Under the pieces are notes generated by a model. The model saw only the letters and a program-made list of their open reading frames with translations, made no database searches and was not told where the DNA came from. From contig JAULSN010000008.1 in the NCBI GenBank assembly GCA_033439765.1, forward strand, positions 2,914,001 to 2,978,000: 64,000 bases of DNA. The letters are read 5' to 3'. Below, piece by piece: positions 23,536-34,975 of this stretch. Made by a program: the position numbers and the translations under genes. Source of the stretch: Lasiosphaeria ovina (lineage: Eukaryota; Ascomycota; Sordariomycetes; Sordariales; Lasiosphaeriaceae). Positions within the stretch are counted from its first letter, which is position 1. Every line of letters begins with the position of its first letter.

Positions 23536-26500
23536 TTAGATATCGTACGAGAATCCGATCATAAAAACTCGTCCCGATTTGCAACCGACAGACATCATCC
23601 GCCCTTGGACGGCAAAACAGCTTGCGCGGTATTCCGGTGGTAGCCATAACAGGTTCTGGCCATTACAAATAATCCACGTCCCGTCCTCCTCCAAACTATA
23701 CCTATATCTCCCTGAATCACCTAGCCAGAAGGCTACCGAGCTAACTAAGGAGCCGTTATAGCCTTCGAGCGTCTGTAGGCATTGCCCCGAGGCGGGATCC
23801 CAGATCTTAACGGTTTTGTCGTCTGAACCCGACGCGAGCCGCTGGCCATCCGGTGAGAAGGCGACCGACCTAACCGAGTCGCTATGGCCTTCGAGCGTCT
23901 GTAGGCATTGCCCCGAGGCGGGATCCCAGATCTTAACGGTTTCGTCGTCTGAACCCGACGCGAGCCGCTGGCCATCCGGTGAGAAGGCGACCGAAGTAAC
24001 CGAGCTGCTATGGCCTTTGAGCGTCTGTAGGCATTGCCCCGAGGCGGGATCCCAGATCTTAACGGTACCGTCGTATGAACCCGACGCGAGCCGCTGGCCA
24101 TCCGGTGAGAAGGCGACCGACCTAACCGAGCTGCTATGGCCTTTGAGCGTCTGTAGGTATTGCCCCGAGGCGGGATCCCAGATCTTAACGGTACCGTCGT
24201 ATGAACCCGACGCGAGCCGCTGGCCATCCGGTGAGAAGGCGACCGACCTAACCGAGTCCCTATGGCCTTCGAGCGTCTGTAGGTATTGCCCCGAGGCGGG
24301 ATCCCAGATCTTAACGGTTTCGTCGTCTGAACCCGACGCGAGCCGCTGGCCATCCGGTGAGAAGGCGACCGAGCTAACCCAGCCGCTATGGCCTTCGAGC
24401 GTCTGTAGGCATTGCCCCGAGGCGGGATCCCAGATCTTAACGGTTTTGTCGTTTGAACCCGACGCGAGCCGCTGGCCATCCGGTGAGAAGGCGACCGAGC
24501 TAACCGAGCTGCTATGGCCTTCGAGCGTCTGTAGGCATTGCCCCGAGGCGGGATCCCAGATCTTAACGGTTTCGTCGTTTGAACCCGACGCGAGCCGCTG
24601 GCCATCCGGTGAGAAGGCGACCGAAGTAACCGAGCTGCTATGGCCTTTGAGCGTCTGTAGGCATTGCCCCGAGGCGGGATCCCAGATCTTAACGGTTTTG
24701 TCGTCTGAACCCGACGCGAGCCGCTGGCCATCCGGTGAGAAGGCGACCGAGCTAACCGAGTCGCTATAGCCTTCGAGCGTCTGTAGGCATTGCCCCGAGG
24801 CGGGATCCCAGATCTTAACGGTTTCATCGTCTGAACCCGACGCGAGCCGCTGGCCATCCGGTAAGAAGGCGACCGACCTAACCGAGTCGCTATGGCCTTT
24901 GAGCGTTTGTAGGCATTGCCCCGAGGCGGGATCCCAGATCTTAACGGTTTTGTCGTATGAACCCGACGCGAGCCGCTGGCCATCCGGTGAGAAGGCGACC
25001 GAGCTAACCCAGCCGCTATGGCCTTCGAGCGTCTGTAGGCATTGCCCCGAGGCGGGATCCCAGATCTTAACGGTTTCGTCGTCTGAACCCGACGCGAGCC
25101 GCTGGCCATCCGGTGAGAAGGCGACCGAGCTAACCCAGCCGCTATGGCCTTCGAGCGTCTGTAGGCATTGCCCCGAGGCGGGATCCCAGATCTTAACGGT
25201 TTCGTCGTTTGAACCCGACGCGAGCCGCTGGCCATCCGGTGAGAAGGCGACCGAGCTAACCGAGTCCCTATGGCCTTCGAGCGTCTGTAGGCATTGCCCC
25301 GAGGCGGGATCCCAGATCATAACGGTACCGTCGTATGAACCCGACGCGAGCCGCTGGCCATCCGGTGAGAAGGCGACCGACCTAACCCAGTCGCTATGGC
25401 CTTCGAGCGTCTGTAGGCATGCATTCCAGTCCGCGTCTACTACTGGCTTCGTACTAAGCCAGCTAGGTTCTTCTGCCTCAAATTTCTTTTTCACTAGACT
25501 ACAAGTTGGTGCAAATATGAGGGCTGAAGCGTACGCTTGAAGAGGAGCTTGCTCGATTATCCATCTGTAGGAGAGAGCGAACCGATGTGCATCTCGAACA
25601 AAGGCCGTTAGCTGTCTTTGATCAGTACGCCCCTGCATCTCTATTAGTATAACTCTCTAAGGTTAGGAACTAATACCCACAAGGAGGCCCTCAAGTTGTC
25701 TTATAGCAATGATACCCTCCGACATAGCTCGGAGTAGACTGAGAGCTTCGAGCCAATAAAGATACTTCTTCTCAAGGAAGGTCTGGACCGCATCCAATGT
25801 GTTGCATTGCGGTATGTCTTTATCGGAAATCGAGTCGCGGAGATGGTTAACCCAGAAAACGCATGAGTACCGTACTCTGGCCAACGGGTCTGGATATGAC
25901 GTTTGAACCTTGTCGATTGGAAATCCCGGTGCCTTTAAGTCGTACATGTCGCGCTGCAAGACCGTAGACATCGCATTAAGCGACCTTGAGAAGATGGTGT
26001 GGTTGGCATCTTCCGTTCCCAGAGGGAAGATCTGGTTGAAGGCGTCTCGAGAAGCTTGGTGCGTGGCCTTGCCTAGCAGAAAGTCTTTTGCTGACTGGTG
26101 AACGAAATAGAGATTTTGCTGGCGAAGGGTTAAAAATGAGCCGCAAAGCCGTATGAGTTCGTCTAGGCACTCTGGATCATCTGAAATGTCGTCTCCCATC
26201 TCGACAAGAGTGGCCAGTTCCGAAAGGCTAATGGGTCGATGGACAATCGTAGCAACGGCAAGAATCTGCTTGCAGAGATCTGCATCAACAGAGTGGCCAA
26301 TATGGTCCATCATTCGCGCATACAAAAAGTCCAACCCTGGTGGAAATGTGCGTAGTTTAGTTAGGCTGTGCCGCTTCTGAATCTTAGGGTCTGCAAGTGC
26401 CTGACAGACCAAGGCAACCCAGAGAAAGGTCCCGTTTGCATTGGAAGAGAGATACTCATGTACAACAGTCTCTGTCGTTTTATCGTATCGTTTCAGTTTT

Positions 26501-27948
26501 GATAGGTATATGACTTGGTGGCGAATGAATGCTTGGACGGCAGCGCTGACGGATTCGGCGTTTAGCTCGAGGCTGAGTCTGGACTGTTGCGCGACCATCG
26601 CCAACTGTTCTTCAATCTGCACCCAGTTTCGGCTAGAGACGATCCACTTGACTGGAGCAGATACAGATGAAACCTGGACGATCAACTTGAGAAGCTGTAG
26701 TTGGTCCACCACGCATTCGTCCAGGGCATCAATTACCAAATAGGTAAGCTTCAAGTTCGGATTTCCTAGCATCTCCCTTAGAACCTTCGAAAGGACGATC
26801 CATGCTATTGCGTCATTGGAGGGGTATGTATTCTCTGGTACATACGGGAGCAGACGCGGCTGCTGTTGGGCAAGTAGGTAGATTAGACCACGCAGCACTG
26901 CGGTTGCGTTGTTGATGCGAGAGTCAGTGGCCCGGCAGAAGAAGTATGCTAAATTACCACCGTCGGTAGTAATAGACTGCTCTAGGTCGTTGATGATGCC
27001 GCATAGCAACATAGTCTTGCCTTTGCCAGGATCTCCCTTGACCCAGAGCAGCCGGCTGTCGGGCAGGTGGCGCCATCGATTGAAGTCGGGGTTGCCGAAA
27101 ACCCAGCGGTACGCATCAGCCAGCAGACCCCCTTTGTCCAGTTCAAGACGCTGCTTCTCAAGGAGCGGGTCAGGTAGATCGCGCGGGTCGGGCCACATCT
27201 TTACCAGGCGGTGAAAGTCCTTGTCAATCTTCTCTCGCAGCCGGTCAAATGCCTTCTCTTCTCCTTCGCCGTAAAGGAGCGGTATATGTACGTCGAAAAT
27301 GCCGAATAGAGAGTACGCCTTATCTTCTTCGCGTGTTGTGTTACGCTTTTTGACCCACAACATGCGCTCTTCGATGCTAAAGTTGTTCATTGCGCTGCCT
27401 TGGAGGGCTTTCAGGGGAATGCCGGTTATATCGCGGACTTCTTGTCCCAAGGAATCCTTATCTCCTAGGGGCTTGGACTCTTTTGAAAAGAACTCGACGG
27501 TTTTCGGAGCAATCAGCTCTTGGAGGGTCCATCCTCGGGTAAACCATCTGCTCTGTCGAAAAGCCGGTTTCCAACTGGAGCCATCGTCCTGCTGATGGGC
27601 TAAGACGTCCGATAGATAGACGTAGCATTTCGCCGCGCCGCAATACCAATGAAACATTGAGTTGAGAGCGCCTTGAAGCTCGGCAGCGTCGGACTTGTCG
27701 ATGCAGCATGTGTCAACCCAGAAGTATTTCAGCCCATCGCGCCAGGCTTGATCTCCGCAAAACTGAATCTTGGCGTAGCTTTCTTTTTTTCCTTTGGCCG
27801 TACCGTCCACCATGTCTTTGAAGAGGACCTCCTCATTACCCCATGTGTGTGACAGTATCGCGTAAGGCGGAATCTCGGGGGTCGCGTCGTTCGGGAGGTT
27901 CGTCGTCAGGTGGAACTCGCCGGTGCCGTCGCGTTCCAGCAAGCGCAT
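23536..27948 (-). CDS. HET-NACHT-WD40 (HNWD) incompatibility-type NLR-like receptor
   Basis: Starts MRLLERDGTGEFHLT, the hallmark opening of Podospora HET-E/HET-D relatives. Residues about 28-240 form the HET domain (YAILSHTWG, FWVDTCCIDK, GWTLQELIAP). The NACHT NTPase follows, with Walker A GDPGKGKT at 305-312 and Walker B LVIDALDEC near 404-412. Then come a winged/helical region and a WD40 propeller. The frame stops at 25663 and resumes at 25632; a 48-nt intron (25680-25633, GTGGGT, CTAAC, ATGCAG) would join QLEGLL to GRTDQRQ in phase, giving about 1454 aa, matching the family. If not spliced, the gene is split by stops. Known role: WD repeats sense a partner, NACHT oligomerises, HET triggers cell death between incompatible strains. 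Whether this allele is active is unknown. Confidence 0.9.
23656..25419 (-). repeat. 126-bp tandem array: 13 canonical WD40 repeats plus a degenerate 14th
   Basis: Thirteen consecutive 42-codon units (25419-23782), each reading CLQTLEGH....SVAFSPDGQ then RLASGS.D.TVKIWDPASGQ. They differ almost only at positions 1, 6, 8-11, 13, 29, 31 and 34. A fourteenth unit (from 23781) keeps CLQTLEGY but diverges afterwards and closes the propeller. Confidence 0.95.
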
Positions 27949-29052
27949 CGTCCAAAGACTGCCGAGCTCTCAGAAGTTATCGAAGGCTCTAGTGTTCGCT
28001 GGATCTGTAGGTACAACAATCAGTGGTTAAAGCTGTGAGAGCCACCTAGTACTAGACAATAATTACCTACTGTAGAAAGCCGCCGTATTGTTTATCACGA
28101 AATCACGATCAGTTCGTTGGGCGTGTTGAAATTCGAAGATCGCTGCTGTTGTCGCTGAGGCCCCACGAGTTTCGATGCCCAAATCACAACCCCGCACATT
28201 AGGCGTCTGATTGCGTTGGTGCCTAGACGGCTGGCGCCGGCTGGCACACTCGAGAACATTGTGATTGGTAGTGTGTCGCTCCTGTAGTGTGTGCTAGAAA
28301 CTAGTCGCGAAGGATTGAAAAATGCCCTTGTAGAAGGCGAAAGGAGAATCTCGGAATAAGAAAAGGAGTATACCAAGCCTACCTGCTGGATAGCCGTACT
28401 TAAGGCCTGATTGTACCCCTTTGGACTCAATACACTGTGCGACAGCTCACGTGAGCGTCGGGCCGCCTATTTACCTGGCGCTACTCACTAACGCAATGTC
28501 AGCGGCCTAAAACAGGGCATATGCCTACACGCGAACGGATTGCCAAGACAAAGGGGTGGATTGTATATATCTCCAGTTTTTCCAGCTAGACCCAGGACAT
28601 ACATTTTAGTCTTTTTCCTTTGTACATATAGTATATATCTAGAAATTCCTCTCGTGATTTTTTTTTTAGTGATCCGGTTATTAATGTGTGGCAGACCACC
28701 CCCCTTTTCGATCTTCGTGAAGACTCCTCGCCCAAGAGATCTCGTCAGACACCCAATCATAAAGCCACAACAATATTAAACGAAACAAAGATTTGAACTA
28801 GTCCTTTCTGCTCACAATTAAGTACTAGTAAATTTTGTGATGTGACAAGCACCCGTTGTTCGCCTTGGTCATGACGCACACCATTCAAGCCGGCGCCGCC
28901 ACAAGCCCCAGCACCCCTTCCTTTCTCATGACCGCATATGAAACTAAGATGCATATTTTTTCCAGAACAACATTGGATGCGCAGTTGTAGCAAATTGCCA
29001 GCAACCGCAAATGAACCTGACCAAACTGCCAAGCCCGTTGCTACCGACCGCC
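27949..29052. other. Divergent intergenic region between the HNWD gene and the FAD oxidoreductase
   Basis: About 1.1 kb shared upstream DNA of two divergently transcribed genes. AT-rich in its middle (28560-28680, with a run of T). A CCAAT sequence lies at about 28752. No gene or RNA recognised. Confidence 0.45.
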
Positions 29053-30958
29053 ATGGCCCGAGACGCGAACGGAAATCCCAAGAAGCGAGTGCTCATTGTG
29101 GGTGCGGGCGCTGCTGGTATGCCGGCCCCCCGACCAGACCACCCGGGCATAGACGGCTGACACAAATTTCAGGCATGTCTTGCGCGCACCACCTGGCCGA
29201 GCACCCCGACAAGTTCGACGTCACGGTGGTCGAGGCGGCCGACTACTGCGGCGGGCAGGCCTTCTCCATCCCCATCGACAAGCGCAAGCACGGCGCGTCG
29301 TGGCTCAACCAGGGCGTGCAGGGCGGGTCGTACATCTTCCACCACACCATGACCATGTTTGCGCGCCAGGGCCACGCCGCCAACCCCGTCAAGCTGCAGG
29401 TCTCGTTCGGCAAGGGCGACCACTTCTGGACCAACATGTACCCGACCAAGCTGCTCGCAAAGCACCAGGGCGAGGTGCGCCGTTTCGTGCGCATGCTGGC
29501 CTTTCTGCGCTGGTTCGAGCTCGTCTTCGCCCTGGTCCCCATCAAGGTGCTCATGAAGCTGTTCTGCTTCAGCCGCGAGTTCGCCACCACGGTGGCCCTG
29601 CCCATGGTCGCCCTGTTCCTCGGCACCGGCAACTACACGCCCGACGTCCCGGCCGTCATGCTCGAGCGCTTGTGCACCAGCCCGACGTACGGCATGTGGT
29701 ACCCGCCGGACCGCGAGAGCGTGGCGTCCAACCAGCCACCCATGGTCGTGTTTCCCAACTTCAGCCGCTTCTACGACGACTGGCGCCGCGACCTGCTTAA
29801 GAGGGGCGTGCGTGTGCGCCTCTCAACCGAGCTGACGCGCGTCGTCAGCCGCGACAAGACGGGCGTCACCGTCAAGACGATTAAGCGCGCGCCGGCCCCG
29901 GACGGCCACAACCCGTCGAGCGCGTGGGCTGCCGAGGACGGGGCCATCAATGCTGATTCCGAAGCCCAAGAGACCACCGAGCACTACGATGAGCTCGTGC
30001 TGTGCTGTCTGTGAGTTCTGCCAGTGACTAACGACCGCTGACAAGCATACCCACAACACAAGTAAAAAAAAACCTGTGAAGAGCAAAACAGCCGCCAGCT
30101 GACTTACCCCTGTCATCCAGCGCCGACACCGCAAAGCGCCTCCTCGGCTCAACCGCAACCTTCCGCGAGAGGCACATCCTCGGCGCCGCCAAGTTCAGCG
30201 ACGACCTGACGATCACACATCACGACAGTCAGTACATAGCCCAACACTACGAAGTATCCTTCAACGCGTCACAGGCCGTCACGCACCTCACCCCCAACGG
30301 CACCGACCACTCAGACCGCGTCGACCGCGCTGCAGCGCCCGGCGGGTTCCGGCCCATGTACCTGATCAAGCCCTACCAACGCGACGCGGCGCGGCTCGAG
30401 ATGTGCTTCGACTGCACGCACTACCAGGCGCAGTTCCCCCCCGACGTAAAGGGGGGGCTGGACAGCCACGTGTTCCAGACCATCTTCCTCAACGCGGCGC
30501 GCGACGCGACGGAGAAGCTGTGGACGGACGGCGAGATCGATGCCTCGAAAGTGATCCGCCGCGACTGGTGGCACCAGCTGTGCCACGCGTGGACGCACTA
30601 CGTGCTGGTCGTGCCGTGGCTGTGGCTGCTGCAGCGGCGCAGGCGCACGCGCTTCGCCGGGTCGTGGACCGTCGTCAACGCCCACGAGGTCGCCGTGCTG
30701 AGCGGCGTCGCTGCTGCGGTTGATCTCGGTGCCGAGTACCCGGCCGATCTGGAGCGAGATCCCTGGGCGCTGCGCTGTTTTCGTCTGTACTACTTGCTTG
30801 TCTACGGCCGCTGGTACCGGCGCAGGGCGGAGCCGAAGGGCCCTGGTGAGGATTGGGCGAGTGGGCTGTATGGTAGTGTGTATAAGGGCCCTGGTGTGGT
30901 TGAGACGGAGAGGCAGATGTGGCGTGACGAGAGGGACGAGGAGGGGGTGAGTAGTTAG
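29053..30958 (+). CDS. FAD-dependent amine-oxidase-like oxidoreductase
   Basis: Three exons (29053-29116, 29173-30010, 30121-30958), about 579 aa. The dinucleotide fold appears at once: KKRVLIVGAGAAGMSCAHHL, with GxGxxG at residues 17-22, split by intron 1. It is followed by the FAD ribose region (DVTVVEAADYCGGQAFS). This is the Rossmann start of the flavin-containing amine oxidase / NAD(P)-binding Rossmann family. A mid-region hydrophobic helix pair (LAFLRWFELVFALVPIKVLM) and a C-terminal aromatic-rich stretch (THYVLVVPWLWLL, then VVNAHEVAVLSG) may associate it with membranes. The substrate is not predictable. Its closest kin in fungi are uncharacterised. The SDR gene at 31115-32082 is convergent, 156 bp away, so the two could act on related substrates, but that is inference. 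Confidence 0.85.
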
Positions 30959-31114
30959 GAGACGGGGCTGGTCAAGTGCGCTGCAGAATGTGGGTTGGGT
31001 ATGAAAGGGGCATGTATGGAATTCGAGTGAATAAATATGGGTTAGATATATTGGTCTAAGTATCTGTCAAGGCTCAATATGTCAGGGAGTAATTACCCAT
31101 CTCGCAAGACCCCT

Positions 31115-32082
31115 TTACAAAGTACCGCCGCCATCTAAGAAGCATTGAATATTAGCAAGATGCAACTCCTCCCCAACGGCTCCGGACAAACTCACCAATG
31201 ACAATCGTAGTCCCGGTAGCATAGTCGGCGCGCACGGCATACAGATACGCCTCGGCAATGTGGTCGGGGGTAGCCACAAAGCCGACATGCAGGTCGCGGG
31301 CGCCCTTGTCGAACAGCGCCTTCTGCTGCTCCTTGGAGACGCCCTGCTTGTCCCAGAGCTCGGTGACGACGAGGCCGGGCACGACGGTGTTGACGCGGAT
31401 GCGCTTGGCGGCCAGCTCGTCGGCCAGCGCCGCCGTGGCCGTGATGACGCCGCCGTTGAGCGCCGCGCCGATGGCCGCCCCCTTCTTAGGCCGCAGCGCC
31501 ATGCCGCCCGACGTCAGCGTCAGCGACCCGCCCGCCTTGACGATGTCGTGCTTGGCCAGTGCTGGGGCGGAAACAGGTAAGCGCAGGCTCTCGGTCCGAG
31601 TTTCCGACAATAGTGAAGAAGGTACCTTTCCCCACGACAAAGCTCCCCCAGAACTTGACGCCAAACAAGTGCTTGGCGTCATCAAGATCGGCATCGGCGA
31701 GCGCGCCGCGAATAATCTTGTCGACGCTCGAGAAGACGACGTGGTCGAGCGGGGCCAGGCCGACGAGCAGCTGCGTGAAGGCGGCCTCGTCGCGCACGTC
31801 GCCGACACGCCCTTGCACGTTGCCGCCGCCGCCGAGCCGCTTGACGGCGTCGTCGACGCGGTCCTGCGACGACGAGATGACCGTCACGTGCGCGCCCGCG
31901 TCGAGCAGGATCTCGGCCGCGCCGAAGCCGATGCTGCGATTTTTTGTGTTAGTTGGTGTTTGTTGTCAGATTGTGGGAAAAGGAGGTGAAGGAAGACTGG
32001 ACATGATGTTGGGCGCCTACCCCGAGGAGCCGCCGATGACGGCGATCTTTTGGCCCGCGAGCTTCTCTGCGAATTTGCCCAT
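31115..32082 (-). CDS. Short-chain dehydrogenase/reductase, atypical active site
   Basis: Four exons (32082-32021, 31933-31626, 31561-31196, 31134-31115), 251 aa, the usual SDR length. Cofactor motif GGSSGIGFG is split by intron 1; DVRD and the NAG-equivalent region follow, then LTSGGMALRPKKG. The last tiny exon supplies the classical C-terminal VIDGGGTL. The expected catalytic YxxxK is absent: where it should lie the sequence reads GAAIGAALNGGV. A fungal/bacterial SDR branch with SGxMxxRP and no Tyr is known, so this may be normal for its clade, though a standard Tyr-based mechanism is then unlikely. RVNTVVPGLVVTELW is the usual PG motif region. All splice phases agree. Confidence 0.85.
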
Positions 32083-33262
32083 CTTGTGGTATTTAATTAT
32101 TGACAAGGTCAAGAAGATTGTCGGGACTCAGGTGTATAATTAACAAATCGAAATCCTGAGACCAACATGAAAAGTAAACACGGACACCGTATATATATAC
32201 AATCTTGGCTCTTCACAGCCATGCGGGGAGCGTTGCTAGTTGCTAATGACTGCCCGAGATTACGCCTTTAGGAATAGGAATGGCGACGTGTATCGTGCTT
32301 GCCCCTCACTATCCACGAATGCTGCCACTCCAACACTAGGGCTACGCGGCATTGGGACATGATTAATAATGATAGCGACCGTCTGCTCGGACTATATTCC
32401 GTATGTCGGACCAACCAACTTTGCGCTGGTAATTATATTTCTGACATCTCACTATCGCCGATGTTATCTCCGTCGCTATCACCGTTGCTATCGCTGTCGT
32501 CGTAATGGCGAACAAGAGACGCGATTATTCCCATACACATTTACCTACCTAGTTATATAAAGCTTGTGCTTCCGTCCAATCGGTATAACCACTACAATTG
32601 TCAAAGACCGTGAATTGGTGATAGCTTTGGTGACGGAGGAGCGAAGAGAGAATGTAGAAAGGGGCGCCGACGGGGGGGTACGTGCCGTGGTTACCCGAAG
32701 GGCGTTAGCTCGGGCATATGAGGTAATGCCTGTGGCTCATATCCGGGTATGTGAGAAAACAGCTGGGAGCTAGTGACATGTTTCTGTAAATGCGCTTGCC
32801 AACAGTGAAAGCAGACTCTCATTCCTACATCCATCTCTCGAAGGAAGCTGCATCCGAACCGTTGCCATGTTCGACGTTGAAAACCAAACATGATGTGCAC
32901 CGAGTGCTGAGTTGACGGGTGAAATGACAGCACAGGTGCCTGATGAAAAGGTTAATTGCCAAAGAATCCTCATGTGTCAACTTGGGATTGTTGACGGCTT
33001 CATAGTCAAAGACACGGTAATAACAACCCTATAGGAATGAGCCGGAGGAGTTCACATGAAGCAAGTCGTGAGAGAGAACACATCATACTTGGGCACCAGG
33101 GTATGTTCACTCAAGATCCAATACAGTCAACAATATACTATAATTATCCCGGATTCACATTCCGTCCAGCGAGATGACGCAAAGATAACGAACAGAACAC
33201 AGGATGGCAGCCGCTGTTCATAACAGCGGAGCCCCTTAAACATGTCGCCCGACGGCAAGAAA
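32083..33262. other. Intergenic region
   Basis: About 1.2 kb upstream of the SDR and downstream of the carbonic anhydrase. It includes a CTATCACCGTTGCTATCGCTG-like simple repeat area (32447-32505) and an ACCTACCTAGTTATATAAAG stretch at 32540-32562. No gene supported. Confidence 0.4.
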
Positions 33263-33978
33263 TTAAACCACACGACGGGTCTTTCCCGTCTCAACCTCAT
33301 AGACCCACCCGCTGATGGCGAACGAGTCTGGCACGAGCTTGGACGCCTTCAGGAACTCAACATCGTCCTCAACAGCCTTCTCGAGCTGCGGGAAGGGCAA
33401 GAAGTCCAAGTGCTTGGCGTGGAGCTCCTGGACAGCCTCGGCGCTGAAAAAAGTCAGTTTTTTGCGGGAGGTGATGGCTTGTCACGTTGGGATGGAAGAA
33501 AAGAAGGGGGATGACTAAGTAAATGAGGAGGAAAATGGCAGAAAACAAAAGAAAGAAAAAACATACCCAAGACTCTTCTCAACAGCAGCATACGCGTCCT
33601 CGTTCTTGAACGTAAGCATGCCGCAACCAGTGTGCTTGACCAGCACGATCTCGGTGGTGCCCAGCAGTTGTTCACTAATCACGATTGACCGAAGAGCGTC
33701 CACAGCAGAAGCACCGGCCTGCAAGAGTAATTATCAGCACAAAACAAGCTGTCCTTACTCCCGGGCGGCGGTGGAAACGAGGGGCTCAAAATACTGACAT
33801 TGCGGATGACGTGGGCATCGCCGAGCTCAATGCCAAAGGCGGCGGCCGGGTCGATACGGGCGTCCATGCAGGTGAGAACGAGGTACTTCTTGGCGGGGGG
33901 GAGGGCAAGATCGCCTTTGGTGAAGGAAGTGGAGTACTTCTCAGATGAAGCCTCGACGTTCTTCTGAATGGCAGACAT
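33263..33978 (-). CDS. Beta-class carbonic anhydrase
   Basis: Three exons (33978-33799, 33718-33567, 33443-33263), 170 aa. Zinc ligands are Cys37 (in LTCMDAR), His89 and Cys92 (in KHTGCGM), and the Asp39/Arg41 dyad is intact. VIRNAGASAVDALR spans the first splice. It interconverts CO2 and bicarbonate. No mitochondrial presequence is evident, so it is probably cytosolic. The short form, without the long C-terminal extension of plant-type enzymes, is common in filamentous fungi. Everything needed for activity is present. Confidence 0.92.
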
Positions 33979-34975
33979 GATGTGGTTGTGAGGGTTGTTT
34001 ACTCGAGTATTATCAGAGATGATGTGGGAATAGGGTGGCAGGTCACAGCGACAAAGAGTAGATGAGGCTGAGGAATGTCAGAGGAGCGGCTTTGTGTTGG
34101 AGTTAAACTGATGAAAGGATGCAGGTCAATTCGGGAGTGGCGGGACACGATCTCTTTATTTATCTCCACACCAAGGGCAATAGCAATATGTTAAAACTCC
34201 AGCTGACGTTAGCGCCTCGTCTTGTCTTGCTTGCTGGGGGTTATTCACGCAAGGGGGTCGGTTCCAAGCGGCTCGAGGAGAGTTTCATTCAGTGACGGGT
34301 ATCTAACGGAACGGGAACCGGTCGGAGAATGGTATGTGCTGTGGCAAGGGTAAGACTTAGCATGCGGGGGGCTAAGCAGGCAAGCCAGGGTTAGAGAGCC
34401 TGTTTTGGGGTCGTTGTGCGTTAAATAAGAGATGTAAGCGGTGCCTCCTCCACTCCTCTCTCTAACTTTCTCTTGTGGGTGTGCACTTTCAAGACTCCCG
34501 AAAACTAAAATCGTGCGCTTGGCGTTCGATCTATGGTCTGCTTTGGGATAAGCAGCCCAATGAACTGGATGGCGTGCTCTTCAAGACCCAATCAGCCCCA
34601 AGTGATACTGAGGGGCATTGCATCAGACAGCCACGACATCCCGCCATGCTGGAGATCGACAAGATTTGGTCATTTTGGATGGCCGCCATGGCAAAAGACA
34701 AAGGCTGCGCGCTTGGTCTCCTCAAACAGACGCTCGCGCGGGGGCGGGAAGTCAAATGGCCGGAACCGACACGGCCGGGTGCGGTGACATGAAGGATTCT
34801 TGAACAAAAGGGAAGTCCCTGTGAATTTCTAAATATGGTACAAAACAGGTAGGGGTCACCGCTGCGTCGCGCTGCCGTACCGATCAGGCGTTTGGTTCCC
34901 TGGCGCGCCTTTCCGTGCTGCGGCGTATTAGTACAGGTGGTATAAATCAGGTCGGCGGGCGGCCAGGTCGGCGGT
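33979..34975. other. Intergenic region
   Basis: About 1 kb between the carbonic anhydrase start and the OXA1 stop; it includes the carbonic anhydrase promoter. Open frames around 34475-34800 overlap in three phases and have no motif. No gene supported. Confidence 0.45.

Noticed and set aside
23656..25419. Regular repeats that could suggest a CRISPR array
   Set aside because: Units are contiguous coding repeats without spacers, in a eukaryotic genome.
23745..25540. Very long open frames on both strands across the WD40 array
   Set aside because: Shadows created by the 126-bp periodic repeat; only the HNWD frame has WD40 motifs and a start consistent with the family.
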